Assembly: GCA_014378105.1 (NCBI GenBank)
Contig: JACMOI010000052.1
Span: forward strand, 48,520-112,519
Length of the DNA: 64,000 bases
Reading direction: 5' to 3'
Source: Pseudopedobacter sp.
GTDB lineage: Bacteria; Bacteroidota; Bacteroidia; Sphingobacteriales; Sphingobacteriaceae
The position numbers and the translations under genes were made by a program. A model generated the notes under the pieces. That model did not search any database and was not told where the DNA came from. It was given only the letters and a program-made list of their open reading frames with translations. Below are positions 1-8,594 of the stretch, in pieces. Every line of letters starts with the position of its first letter. The stretch's first letter is position 1.

Positions 1-416
1 TTGATAAGTAGGGCAAAGTTTTTACGGTATGATGCTAACGGTAGATATTGATAATCACCTTTGCTATTTAACATAATATTAATTATAGGATAATACTTTA
101 ACATTTTTTTATAACTAAAAAACTGATTATTAAATGAATGATGGTTTGAAAGCAAAGTAACTTAGCAATACTTTACATGTCTTAATGATTATTTAAAAGA
201 TTAACATTGAATACTATCAAAGGATTAAATAGTATGGGCAATTACAAAAAGTTAACCTCAGGAATTCTTAAAGATGGGTAAAAAAAAATTCAATAAAAAT
301 TAATTTATTGAATTTTTATTGAATATATTGGAAGATTGGTTTTAATAAAGTTTAACCTGCTATTTATTATTTAAGCAGGATAAAGTATTAAATTAACCAT
401 TTAATTAACTTATAAA
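1..416. other. AT-rich intergenic stretch
   Basis: No open frame of convincing codon character is visible on either strand. The stretch is very AT-rich. Its only structure is the inverted repeat near 289-323, listed separately. The window edge may hold the upstream region of a neighbouring gene that cannot be seen. Confidence 0.5.
281..323 (-). terminator. Possible AT-only terminator of the cold-shock gene
   Basis: Thirteen-base arms TTCAATAAAAATT (289-301) and AATTTTTATTGAA (311-323) pair perfectly around a 9-base loop. On the minus strand the hairpin is followed by a run of eight T (281-288). It lies about 95 bases past the stop of the cold-shock gene. The stem has almost no GC pairs, so the call is weak. 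Confidence 0.35.
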
Positions 417-869
417 TTATCTTGCTATTTTAACATTAACAGCATTTAAACCCTTTGGTCCTTTTTCAACTTCAAAAAGCACCTTATCATTTTCTTTAAT
501 TGGTTCTTCAAGCTTATTAGCATGCACAAAAATACTATCCTGAGATCCTTCTACTTTAATAAAGCCGTAACCTTTGGAGTCGTTATAAAATGTAACAGTA
601 CCTTTTTTGATTGGATCTTCATCCTTAGCCGGTTTTTGACGGGATACACCTATTTCTATATTTTCGGCAATAATGTGTTTTCTTTTAGATGAATCCGGAG
701 GAGTGGAAGAGAAATTTCCATTTTCATCAACATAAGCTATCATGCTTTCAAAACTGCCATCAGAAGCATTGGCCTTTCTTTCTTCTTTTCTATGTTGTTT
801 ATCTTCGCGCTTTTTCTTTTTTATCTTTTCTTTTTCTTTTTTGTTGAATGTTTCCTGTGACTTAGCCAT
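417..869 (-). CDS. Cold-shock domain protein with charged N-terminal extension
   Basis: The protein has 150 residues, about twice the length of a classic CspA. Residues 88-150 form a cold-shock domain: RNP1 is seen as KGYGFI (99-104) and RNP2 as SIFVH (112-116), the aromatic and basic surface that binds single-stranded RNA or DNA. Residues 1-35 are almost entirely Lys, Glu and Arg, with a low-complexity linker up to about residue 87. This shape (basic coiled tail plus C-terminal CSD) is common in Bacteroidota and suggests an RNA chaperone rather than a cold-induced CspA proper. It is transcribed alone. Its stop is followed by a possible AT-rich hairpin. The domain is certain; the physiological role is inferred. 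Confidence 0.9.
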   Translation of the reverse strand: MAKSQETFNKKEKEKIKKKKREDKQHRKEERKANASDGSFESMIAYVDENGNFSSTPPDSSKRKHIIAENIEIGVSRQKPAKDEDPIKKGTVTFYNDSKGYGFIKVEGSQDSIFVHANKLEEPIKENDKVLFEVEKGPKGLNAVNVKIAR

Positions 870-1026
870 ATTACTTTTTACTGTTGTTATTTATTTTAAA
901 TGGTTTAAAAAATAGCTGAGAAGTAACAGCATTTTAATAAATTATAAACCAATTATGCAAAGATACAAAATTCCTGATATTATATTAAAAATTCATGCAA
1001 GCTTTTGAATGTGAGTTTTTGCAAGC

Positions 1027-1071
1027 CTCTTTACAAAAAAAGCAGCTCATGGCTGCTTTTTTTGTAAAGAG
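1027..1071. terminator. Strong bidirectional intrinsic terminator
   Basis: Perfect 20-base arms (1027-1046 and 1052-1071) enclose a 5-base loop. The core AGCAGC/GCTGCT is flanked by seven A on one side and seven T on the other, so it can work on both strands. It sits 11 bases past the stop of the secreted T9SS gene (minus strand). Confidence 0.85.
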
Positions 1072-1082
1072 ATAAATATAAT

Positions 1083-2471
1083 CTACTCTTTTATAAACTT
1101 ATTGCGTAAAACAGTACCGGATTCAGTTACTATAATATAAAAATAAACACCTGAAACAAGGGAGGCTGTATTAATTATTAAAGATGACCCATTTGTAGAA
1201 TAATCGTTTAAAATAAGCGTACCAGTAAGATCAAATACAGAAACAGAACCTATTTCATTTTGCAACATTCCTGTATTAATATTTAATATGTTGCTAACCG
1301 GGTTTGGATAGAAATTATGTTTTAAATTACGGGCATCCGATGTTATCAGACCGGATGATAAAGGAGCAGATTTTAACTGAATATTATCAAGGTACAAAGT
1401 TCCTTTTGCGTCATCAGAAAAAGGATATGCAAGTGATTGAACATCAATTCTCATAAGATCAGGTGCTGCAAATAAATTGATAGGTATCTCAAAATACGTA
1501 TAAGCAGATACAGGTTTCAGGTAAAGTGCTTCTCCACCAGCAGGATTGCCGTTTTTAGAAACAGTATAAGCAAACAATGCAGAATCTCCGGTTGAAGAAA
1601 AGAATTTATAATAACCACAAATGGTGTCTGTTTTATTGCTGAAAGGCTTGCCACCAGTGGGTGAGCCTTGTTGAAATGGATCTCCGGTTGTAAGGGAAGT
1701 GACTTCAACAAATCCCTTTCCATGATCAATGGAAGATAACTTGATAGCATATTGTCCTTTGTATCTGCTGGTATCTTTGTTTACCATGCCCGAAAGTTCA
1801 TTCCAACCGGCAGGTATATCTTTTGCAAAAGTTGACCATAATTCAAAATTTCCATTTGGGATTGGTTTATTTACGCCAATTCCTGCAAATGAAAAATCAT
1901 CAAATACTATACTACTGCCATTGGAAATATTTTTATTGGTTTCAAGATTACTGGAAGCAAAAGCTAAAATCACTGAATCGGGAATACCAATTGGGGTAAC
2001 CGTAAAAGTAAAAGTTGAAAAAGTAGTTTGATTTTTGCCACCGAGTGTAAAAAAATTCTGGCCTAACAATGTACCATTCTTTTTAAAAATTACTAAGATA
2101 ATAGCTGAATCATTCCCCACCATATTTGCCATGTACTTGCCGCTAAAAGTTTGAGGTTTCTGATTGTAAGGAACTCCCCCTTCCCCACTGGTTGGATCTC
2201 CCCCGCCAGTGTTGGTAAAAAAGCCTCCCATAGTGTCAATCCCAAATGCTTTGGTTTGTATTTTAATAGCGGAACCGGTTACACCAGGAACTTTAGTAAC
2301 ATTAACTTCATTAAATCTTAATACTTCCGAGTTTGAAGTAATCCAGCCATTGGGTTCATCATAAGGAATACTTGTCCAGGTTTCAAAATTTCCGTTCGGA
2401 ATGGATTGTGCCATCACCATGGTGCTATAACCTACAGCCATGCTTAACAGAAGTAGTAATTTTTTTTTCAT
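1083..2471 (-). CDS. Secreted T9SS type A sorting protein with duplicated domain
   Basis: The 462-residue protein has a Lys-rich, hydrophobic signal peptide ending in an Ala-Gln cleavage site near residue 21-22. Two homologous modules of about 180 residues follow, starting with IPNGNFETW (about 24) and IPNGNFELW (about 204). Each reads like a beta-sandwich module of the kind used for glycan or protein binding in secreted Bacteroidota proteins (PCMD-like). The C-terminus has the T9SS tail: FYPNPVSNILNIN followed by a GVYFYIIV block. It is therefore probably exported through the Sec and Por systems and anchored on the surface or released. No catalytic motif is visible, so no enzymatic role is claimed. 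A broken relative with a similar opening (NSGFEKWD) lies at 52570-53468. Confidence 0.85.
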   Translation of the reverse strand: MKKKLLLLLSMAVGYSTMVMAQSIPNGNFETWTSIPYDEPNGWITSNSEVLRFNEVNVTKVPGVTGSAIKIQTKAFGIDTMGGFFTNTGGGDPTSGEGGVPYNQKPQTFSGKYMANMVGNDSAIILVIFKKNGTLLGQNFFTLGGKNQTTFSTFTFTVTPIGIPDSVILAFASSNLETNKNISNGSSIVFDDFSFAGIGVNKPIPNGNFELWSTFAKDIPAGWNELSGMVNKDTSRYKGQYAIKLSSIDHGKGFVEVTSLTTGDPFQQGSPTGGKPFSNKTDTICGYYKFFSSTGDSALFAYTVSKNGNPAGGEALYLKPVSAYTYFEIPINLFAAPDLMRIDVQSLAYPFSDDAKGTLYLDNIQLKSAPLSSGLITSDARNLKHNFYPNPVSNILNINTGMLQNEIGSVSVFDLTGTLILNDYSTNGSSLIINTASLVSGVYFYIIVTESGTVLRNKFIKE

Positions 2472-2847
2472 TTTTGTTTTAAATTAAGGGTTTGCAATAA
2501 TAAGATTTTCTACGTTAATTTCTTATACCGGATTTTTTAAAAAACACGTTGCAATGTATAGTTTAACTTTTTCTTATACTTGTTTATATGGATCAAAAAA
2601 TAAATTAACAATTAATATTTAATGGTTTGGATCAAAACCTTTTAACATGCAATTGTAAAGGGAATTGTACATACCAGCGTACTTGTTATAATAAAAAATT
2701 CTGCTAATTGGCAGTAAGCAATAGAGGTAAGGGAGTAAATTAAGATCATTATTTTTAAGTAAGTTTTATGTAAGAACAGAAAAAGCACAAATTTTAAAGC
2801 ATTTAATAATGAGAAATGTAAGTTATAAATTCGCATAATCAAATAAC
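2472..2847. other. Divergent intergenic region
   Basis: This 376-base region separates the T9SS gene (minus) from a GNAT gene (plus), so it should hold both promoters. A 15-base word TTGTTTATATGGATC (2580-2594) occurs again as its reverse complement at 2850-2864, over the start codon of the GNAT gene. A minus-strand open frame here (2642-2842) has no recognisable family and skewed composition; I do not call it a gene. Confidence 0.4.
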
Positions 2848-3687
2848 ATGATCCATATAAACAAACTGCCTTCCAACTCTCTACCGGATATTATACTGGA
2901 TGCCTTTACCGTTCAGGATCTTCCGGCTATTCAATTACTTCAACCTGAGGGATGGGGAGATATTTTACCCGGTATGCGCTTTTACCTTAACAACGATTAT
3001 TGCTTTAAAGTAAAAGCTAGTTGTAACAATAAAATAGTAGGTACCGGAATTGCTATTATACACCATAACCTGGCTTGGATTTCGGGAATAATTGTTCAAC
3101 CGGATTTTAGAAACAAAGGAATTGGTTTTGCAATTACCAATCATTTAATTAAAAAATTAAACGGCAAATGTTCTTCATTCTTATTGGTAGCAACTAAGCT
3201 TGGAAAACCAGTTTATGAGCGCCTGAACTTTGTAAATGATGGAGAATATTTGTTTTTTACTAAAGGCAAAATAAATGTTCCTTTATCAGATTATATTATT
3301 TCTTACAAGGAGCAATATAAAAACGACATTTTCAGGCTTGATTTGCTGGTTACCGGCGAACAACGCAAACATTTACTTGAACCATTGTTAAAAAAAGCAT
3401 TTCTATATATTGAAAATAATAAACTAACCGGCTATTTGCTTGCCGGCTTTGGTGAAGGACTAATTATTGCAGAAAACCCTGTTGCAGGCACTGAGTTAAT
3501 GAAGTTGAACCTACTGGAAGAAAAAACGCCTGTAGTACATGAAGAAAATAAAACTGCAATTGATTTTCTATTGCTTCATGGGTTCAGTATTGATTACAGC
3601 AGAGTTGCTTCGAGAATGTATTGCGGTAAAAAAATTAACTGGAATCCGCAGTGTGTTTTTAGCAGAATGGGTGGAAATTTAGGATAA
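2848..3687 (+). CDS. GNAT family N-acetyltransferase
   Basis: The 279-residue protein has an N-terminal GNAT fold. Motif A, the acetyl-CoA pyrophosphate loop, is seen as IIVQPDFRNKGIGFAI (81-96) with the R/Q-x-x-G-x-G/A pattern. The C-terminal 140 residues resemble the second domain of two-domain acetyltransferases, in which a degenerate GNAT module (GFGEGLIIAENP) follows the active one. The substrate cannot be told. The ATG at 2848 is the first in frame, and no Shine-Dalgarno sequence is seen, as is usual here. It is followed by another GNAT gene 108 bases downstream on the same strand. Confidence 0.8.
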   Translation: MIHINKLPSNSLPDIILDAFTVQDLPAIQLLQPEGWGDILPGMRFYLNNDYCFKVKASCNNKIVGTGIAIIHHNLAWISGIIVQPDFRNKGIGFAITNHLIKKLNGKCSSFLLVATKLGKPVYERLNFVNDGEYLFFTKGKINVPLSDYIISYKEQYKNDIFRLDLLVTGEQRKHLLEPLLKKAFLYIENNKLTGYLLAGFGEGLIIAENPVAGTELMKLNLLEEKTPVVHEENKTAIDFLLLHGFSIDYSRVASRMYCGKKINWNPQCVFSRMGGNLG

Positions 3688-3795
3688 AAAAATCGTTTTA
3701 CCTGAACCATTTGTAGTAAGAAGAATGAGGTGTTTTTAAACATTATTTGATTAGAACGATATAAAAAACCTGGAATTAATATTACTAAAAACCTT

Positions 3796-4284
3796 ATGAA
3801 CAGATTTAATATAAGAGATTACCAAATAAATGACAGGGTAGCTTGTTTGGAAATTTTTAAGAGCAATAACCCCTTATATTTTGAACCTCACGAACAAATT
3901 TTATTTGAAAAATTTCTCGATTTCAGAAATGGAGAAACAGAAAGTAATCCTGTTTATAATAACATTATTTTTGATACGTATTATATAATTGAAACGGGTG
4001 AAGGAATAATGGGGTGTGGTGGATTTTATGTTTTGAAAGATGAGCCCACAGCGGAGATGGCCTGGGGAATGATTCATTTAAAGGATCATAAAAAAGGCTA
4101 TGGTAGTTTATTGTATAAATACCGTGTACAAAAAATATTTGAATATAATCCAACTTTGCGGATTTCATTAAATACCAGTCAGCATACTTTTGGCTTTTAT
4201 GAAAAAATGGGCTTAAAAGTTACGGATATAACAAAAAACGGATATGGTTTAAACCTGGATAAATATGATATGTTTTTGATCTGA
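3796..4284 (+). CDS. Small GNAT family N-acetyltransferase
   Basis: A 162-residue single-domain GNAT. The N-terminus NIRDYQINDRVACLEIF is the usual beta1-alpha1 opening. Motif A is WGMIHLKDHKKGYGSLLY (about 94-111), with KKGYGS replacing the more common RGxGxG loop. SQHTFGFYEKMGLK (about 134-147) is the typical motif B ending with the N/H-x-x-x-x-FY-E-K-x-G-F signature. The substrate is unknown. It lies between a two-domain GNAT gene and a decayed RimJ/RimL-like gene, all on the plus strand, so this locus has carried three unrelated acetyltransferases. Confidence 0.8.
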   Translation: MNRFNIRDYQINDRVACLEIFKSNNPLYFEPHEQILFEKFLDFRNGETESNPVYNNIIFDTYYIIETGEGIMGCGGFYVLKDEPTAEMAWGMIHLKDHKKGYGSLLYKYRVQKIFEYNPTLRISLNTSQHTFGFYEKMGLKVTDITKNGYGLNLDKYDMFLI

Positions 4285-4496
4285 CCACAGAAATAATTGA
4301 TGTAAAAATAGATTATCCTAAAAAAAATAATCACAAAACACATTTCTTTTAATACAATTCTTCCTATAATTGTTTCTCATTTAAAATAAACTATTTTCCA
4401 TCCTGATTAAAAACGACTTATGTATTGCAACGGATTAACAAGCGAGCGATTAATAATGCGCTCCCTAACCCTGAAGAATGTGATCAAAACAGGATA

Positions 4497-4811
4497 ATTT
4501 AGGAGCAATGTGGCTTATTAACCCAGTAAATAGATGGACAAACTGAAATTGAATTGGGCTGGCATCTATTTCCGGAAAACTGGGGCAAAGGTTATGCGGG
4601 TGAAGCTGCAATGGCTTTTAAAAATAACCTGAACAATTAATTAATTTCCATTGTTCATAAAAATAATATGTTATAGCAAAAAGTATTATGGCGAAACGGA
4701 ATGTTTATAGAAAAAGTAATTACTCATTTTAATGAAAAACATTTAATTTTCCTTATTGAAAAGAATGAATGGGCGGAACATAAATATGAAAAAAAAAGAA
4801 TTAACAATTAA
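4497..4811 (+). pseudogene. Decayed RimJ/RimL-type acetyltransferase
   Basis: A single reading frame reads CGLLTQ-stop-IDGQTEIELGWHLFPENWGKGYAGEAA, then SIVHKNN and NGMFIEK, up to a stop at 4809-4811. This is the C-terminal two thirds of a RimJ/RimL-like GNAT (the motif QTEIELGWHL...WGKGYA..A is diagnostic). In-frame stops lie at 4500, 4527, 4638 and 4674, but the frame itself is never lost, so decay was by point mutation. The 5' part, upstream of about 4497, is blurred. The end overlaps the start of the next gene in a different frame. Confidence 0.8.
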
Positions 4812-5373
4812 GCCGGAATCTAATTTCATCATCGAATCAAAAGGACCTTTATCAGAAACCTTTAGAGAATTGGGTATTTTCGATTTTGAAAATGCTGCAC
4901 TTTTTATAAAAAATCTGCCTTATTCGAGAAATAAAAACAAATCGAAATTACTTAGTGTTTTTGCAGATAAATGTGGAACTTGCGGAACAAAGCATGCTCT
5001 CCTAAAGCAATTAGCAACAGAAAACAAAATAGGTGTTAAACTTATGATAGGGATATTTAAAATGAATTCGTTAAATACCCCCAAAGTTGCAAAAATATTA
5101 GGCCTTTATGGTTTATCTTATCTTCCTGAAGCACATAATTATTTACGAAGCTCAAATCAAATTATTGATTGCTCTCACAGTAAGTCCTCTGAAGCCGATT
5201 TTATAAATGAGTTAATGGTTGAAATTGAAATTTATCCTGAACAAATTATAGATTTTAAAGTTGCTTATCATAAAGCTTATTTAACCAATTGGATCAGGGA
5301 AAATAAAATTCAGCTTACACTTGATGAATTATGGGAAATTCGTGAAGCATGTGTATTAGCATTGTCGCAGTAA
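4786..5373 (+). CDS. Transglutaminase-like cysteine protein, unknown role
   Basis: I place the start at the ATG at 4786 (195 residues). Earlier TTG/ATG codons at 4756 and 4765 lie inside the decayed acetyltransferase and add a peptide of different composition. The motif CGTCGTKHALLKQLA (about 56-70) matches the Cys-helix of transglutaminase-like folds. PEAHNYL (about 119) could supply the His and IIDCS (about 131) the Asp of a Cys-His-Asp triad. No signal peptide or membrane segment is seen, so it is probably cytosolic. Substrate and pathway are unknown. The fold assignment rests on motif order only and is tentative. Confidence 0.6.
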   Translation: MKKKELTIKPESNFIIESKGPLSETFRELGIFDFENAALFIKNLPYSRNKNKSKLLSVFADKCGTCGTKHALLKQLATENKIGVKLMIGIFKMNSLNTPKVAKILGLYGLSYLPEAHNYLRSSNQIIDCSHSKSSEADFINELMVEIEIYPEQIIDFKVAYHKAYLTNWIRENKIQLTLDELWEIREACVLALSQ

Positions 5374-5424
5374 GTTCATACTCATATCAACTATCAAATA
5401 AAAGTTAAAAGTGCATTTGAATTT

Positions 5425-6006
5425 TTACTTGCCGGTTTCAGGATGTTTTAGCAACCATACAAGACTTTTAACATTTGACCGAAGTTCTTGGATGATAAAA
5501 AGTATAATTAATTCTTCAATAAATGAGATGTAACCAATTATCATTGCCACATAAAACAGTGGCTGGTAATAATCAAAAACAAATAAAACAAAGAAAAAAA
5601 TCCCTTGTACATATCCTCCTATTTTAGTGCTGTATAAATGAAAACTTTGATATTGCCTGAATCTGATAAATGAAACCAAATAACCTGCAACAAACAAAAA
5701 TGCAAAGAGCCAAAGCAGCCATATATCTGAACCTATGTTAATAATTTTAAACTGATAAATGCCTAAGAAAGCCAATATATAAGTGGCTATATCTGCCAGA
5801 GAATCCAGCTTAGCTCCTAAAGCAGTTTGTAGATTAAAAGTTCGTGCAATCAATCCATCAAGAATATCTGTTAACAGGTTAATGCTGATAAAAATGGCAA
5901 ATAAATTTTCTTTGCCGGCATAAACCATCCACAACACAAATGGAAACGTGAGCAGACGGTAAAAGCTTAAGATGTTTGGGATATTGATTATTTTTTCATT
6001 CGGCAT
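5425..6006 (-). CDS. CDP-alcohol phosphatidyltransferase family protein
   Basis: A 193-residue integral membrane enzyme with about six hydrophobic segments. The complete family signature DGx2ARx8Gx3Dx3D is present: D50, G51, A54, R55, G64, D68, D72. The aspartates bind the divalent metals that activate the CDP moiety. The family transfers a phosphoalcohol from a CDP-linked donor onto an alcohol such as glycerol phosphate, serine or inositol, to make phospholipid headgroups. The acceptor cannot be decided; the length is near that of PgsA, but Bacteroidota keep several paralogues. The gene stands alone, convergent with the transglutaminase-like gene. Confidence 0.88.
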   Translation of the reverse strand: MPNEKIINIPNILSFYRLLTFPFVLWMVYAGKENLFAIFISINLLTDILDGLIARTFNLQTALGAKLDSLADIATYILAFLGIYQFKIINIGSDIWLLWLFAFLFVAGYLVSFIRFRQYQSFHLYSTKIGGYVQGIFFFVLFVFDYYQPLFYVAMIIGYISFIEELIILFIIQELRSNVKSLVWLLKHPETGK

Positions 6007-6206
6007 AACTGTTTAATTTTCTTGTACGAATGTATTTAAATGAGAGTAAACTTCACTTATCAGTATTTATTTATAGCAACTTGTGATAGATGTTTAATTT
6101 ATGTATTAAACGTACTAAAAATTTAAAAGCTTATTTTGCCTTAAGATTTGTCACCAGTAACGTGCATTCAATTATAATTTAATCATTAATTATCATTGTA
6201 AAAAAG

Positions 6207-7106
6207 ATGGATATACAATTGAACTTCAACAGAGAATTAGCACTGGAAAAATCTTTTAGAAAGTATCCTTTTTTTATCCCGTTAATTACCCTCCTCACTG
6301 CTACATTTCTGGTATTGGGGATTTATATCTGCATACTGTTATTTAACAACGGGCAGTATTGGATCATTCTGCCTGCTGCTATTCTGGTACATTCATTTTT
6401 TATTGTGGTGGTGCATGATGCCGCTCATAAATCAATTACACGTACTTCATCAGATCGCCTCCTTCTTAACATAGGTTCGGGCATTATGTTATTACCTTTT
6501 TATGGAGAACCTTTCCGTAAATATCACCTCATACACCATGTAAATACAAACAATCATTACGACCCTCTCTGGCCTCCTTTCAAAAAAACATTGTATGATG
6601 ATAAACGATGGTTCTACATTATAGGTGAATTGGTACCATTGATGTTCACCTTATATTTAGTTTTGAGTTCAAAAAAACAACATCAAAGTGATCAAAAAAA
6701 ACGCCGTGAAGTAAAGGTTAATCCAATGTACATTGTTGGTTCGGCCCTCATAAGTATTAGTGTATTGTTGTGGGTAAAGCCACCTGTAGTTTTTATACTA
6801 AGTACCTTGTTTGTTCTTAATTTTTTAAGTGCATTAAGGCATTGGTGTGAGCACTTGGGTTCAGTAAAAAACAAAGAAAGTAATACGTATTGGTTTCCTT
6901 TAGGCATGGGAATTGGCAACCATGAGACGCATCATCAATATGCGCATTTAAGCTGGCTTACCTTAATGATTGGTTTATTTTATAGAAAGAAGGATACCAA
7001 CCCAATAAAAGTATTAAGAAGTATTTTATTTGATAAATCATTTACTCACTATACTGAAACTCTTATTGAACCGGGTTTCAAAAAGAGTAAAATGGAAACA
7101 ATTTAA
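6207..7106 (+). CDS. Membrane fatty acid desaturase family protein
   Basis: A 299-residue protein with the three histidine boxes of membrane di-iron desaturases: H70-DAA-H74, H107-LI-H110-H111 and H239-ET-H242-H243. It has four hydrophobic segments (about 23-50, 52-70, 140-155, 175-208). The extra histidines in RHWCEHLG (211-218) are also usual. It should introduce a double bond, or a hydroxyl or ketone group, into an acyl chain or carotenoid at the inner membrane. Substrate and position cannot be predicted. The upstream 200 bases are AT-rich and could hold a promoter, but no clear TAnnTTTG box is seen. Confidence 0.88.
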   Translation: MDIQLNFNRELALEKSFRKYPFFIPLITLLTATFLVLGIYICILLFNNGQYWIILPAAILVHSFFIVVVHDAAHKSITRTSSDRLLLNIGSGIMLLPFYGEPFRKYHLIHHVNTNNHYDPLWPPFKKTLYDDKRWFYIIGELVPLMFTLYLVLSSKKQHQSDQKKRREVKVNPMYIVGSALISISVLLWVKPPVVFILSTLFVLNFLSALRHWCEHLGSVKNKESNTYWFPLGMGIGNHETHHQYAHLSWLTLMIGLFYRKKDTNPIKVLRSILFDKSFTHYTETLIEPGFKKSKMETI

Positions 7107-7182
7107 GTAATAAAATAAATGAATATTATGCGATTGCTTAAGCAGAGTTCTGGAACATTTGCCGATAAGAAATTATGAAGTG

Positions 7183-7371
7183 TTAATTAACTAACTGCAC
7201 TACTTGTAGTAAGCAATTTCTGCATAAACAATCTTTAAAATTATTAGAAATATACGCTCTCTGTGATTCTGTTAATACTATCTGATAACATTGACATTGG
7301 TTTATTTCTAATGGTTTGCATACCAATTTACACCCGCATTGTTCGCATGTTTTAATACTAAAGCTACTCAT
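7183..7371 (-). CDS. Cysteine-rich CWC family protein
   Basis: A 62-residue protein with eight cysteines: CEQCGCKLVC near the N-terminus, QCQCYQ in the middle and CLCRNCL near the C-terminus. This spacing, with the C-x-C core and the block of hydrophobic residues after it, fits the small Cys_rich_CWC family of likely metal-binding proteins. Its ATG overlaps the TGA stop of the upstream T9SS gene (ATGA), so the two are translationally coupled. The function of the family is unknown. The absence of a signal peptide points to the cytoplasm. Confidence 0.75.
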   Translation of the reverse strand: MSSFSIKTCEQCGCKLVCKPLEINQCQCYQIVLTESQRAYISNNFKDCLCRNCLLQVVQLVN

Positions 7372-8366
7372 TTAACGACTATCTTTTTTATAACAGACTT
7401 AGCTTCAAATTGAAGTTGTAAAAAATATATTCCGCTATGCATTTCAATAATTGTGCGGTATAGGTTCAATGATTCATTTGCTAATGTAAGCTGCGTTTGG
7501 ATGCCGGTAAAATCAATGAGATTTGCCTGTAAAATGGGCTGATCAGACTGAATATAAAAAGTACTGTTACCACACACCGGAATGGGATAAATTGCTATTT
7601 CATTTTGCGGATTAATCGTTTGCAAAGAAGTAGTTTTATCTTCATGCAGCACCGCTACTGCATCCAGATCAAAACCGGCTGATGCAAAAGGTGTAGGCCA
7701 TGGATCATTAATAACGCGATTGCGAGAATCTTTTGTTCCATATAAGTTTTGTACACTGCCAACCACATCTGTAATACGGATATGTGTTATATAATTAACA
7801 TTTAATCCCTGTTCCATTTTAAGTTCTTCAAGATCAAATGGTGTTCCATATAAACCAATATATTTACCGGCCAGGTTGTTAATTTTTGATGCATCAATGC
7901 CACCATAATAATTTAGTTGAGGCAGGGTATCAACATTGCTCACGGAAGCAAATTTAAAAAAATGTTCACCATCAGAACTTACTTCAACAAAAGCCAGCTC
8001 AAGAAAAGCAGCACTGTCGGTTAAAAAGCCATTTTCGAAAATAGCAAAATCCGGCCCTGAACCATTAATAACAGCATGCTTAAATGTAACAACAGCCCTG
8101 CCACCATCGCCCAAACTTACTACAGCGTTGCCTGCCGGTCCGGTTGCATACATTTCATCTCCCACCGTTGTTTTACCCAAAGTTGTATCCGCTATATTTT
8201 GCCAGCCACGAAATAAAGCGCAGTGCGTTGCCCAAGCCACAATAACAGAACTGTCTTTAAAAATGGCGGTTGTACCTGCTTGTCCGGCCTGAGGCGCAAA
8301 CTGTGCATGTGCTGGCATTTGGTTCAACAACAAGATTAATGAAAATATTTTTTTTGAAAGATGCAT
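7368..8366 (-). CDS. Secreted surface protein with T9SS sorting tail
   Basis: I start at the ATG at 8366 (332 residues). It is followed at once by a signal peptide (HLSKKIFSLILLLNQ..AHAQ) and preceded by TATATTTG at 8383-8390. The longer frame to 8462 has no signal-like opening. The core has GSGPDFAIFENGF and FVEVSSDGEHF, a conserved block of Bacteroidota surface proteins that often lie near TonB-dependent or cobalamin uptake genes; no such transporter is in this window. The C-terminus (IYPIPVCGNSTFYIQ...GIYFLQLQF) is a T9SS tail. It is probably exported and surface-attached. No enzymatic motif is seen. Confidence 0.8.
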   Translation of the reverse strand: MHLSKKIFSLILLLNQMPAHAQFAPQAGQAGTTAIFKDSSVIVAWATHCALFRGWQNIADTTLGKTTVGDEMYATGPAGNAVVSLGDGGRAVVTFKHAVINGSGPDFAIFENGFLTDSAAFLELAFVEVSSDGEHFFKFASVSNVDTLPQLNYYGGIDASKINNLAGKYIGLYGTPFDLEELKMEQGLNVNYITHIRITDVVGSVQNLYGTKDSRNRVINDPWPTPFASAGFDLDAVAVLHEDKTTSLQTINPQNEIAIYPIPVCGNSTFYIQSDQPILQANLIDFTGIQTQLTLANESLNLYRTIIEMHSGIYFLQLQFEAKSVIKKIVVK

Positions 8367-8382
8367 ACCTTTAAAATAGGGG

Positions 8383-8390
8383 CAAATATA
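8383..8390 (-). promoter_or_regulatory. -7 box of the surface-protein gene
   Basis: TATATTTG on the minus strand matches the Bacteroidota -7 consensus TAnnTTTG, 16 bases before the chosen ATG. This supports the shorter start at 8366, because the longer frame would begin upstream of this promoter. Confidence 0.55.
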
Positions 8391-8594
8391 AGTTACCATC
8401 TTATATTTTTGAACCTGTAATTTTAATTTATAAAAAATTATAGGTTCTAAAATATAATACATTTCAATAAATTACAGCCATTATTTCAAATCAAAAATTT
8501 AAAATAAATTAATATCAGAATTATATCAAATTAATTATTTTGCCCTCGGTTTAATAAGTACATAAAAATCTGAAAGTTATTATATAAACAGCAA

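Noticed and set aside
2642..2842. Minus-strand open frame of 66 codons in a promoter region
   Set aside because: The composition is that of translated AT-rich DNA, without a family or a start context; it lies where two divergent promoters are expected.
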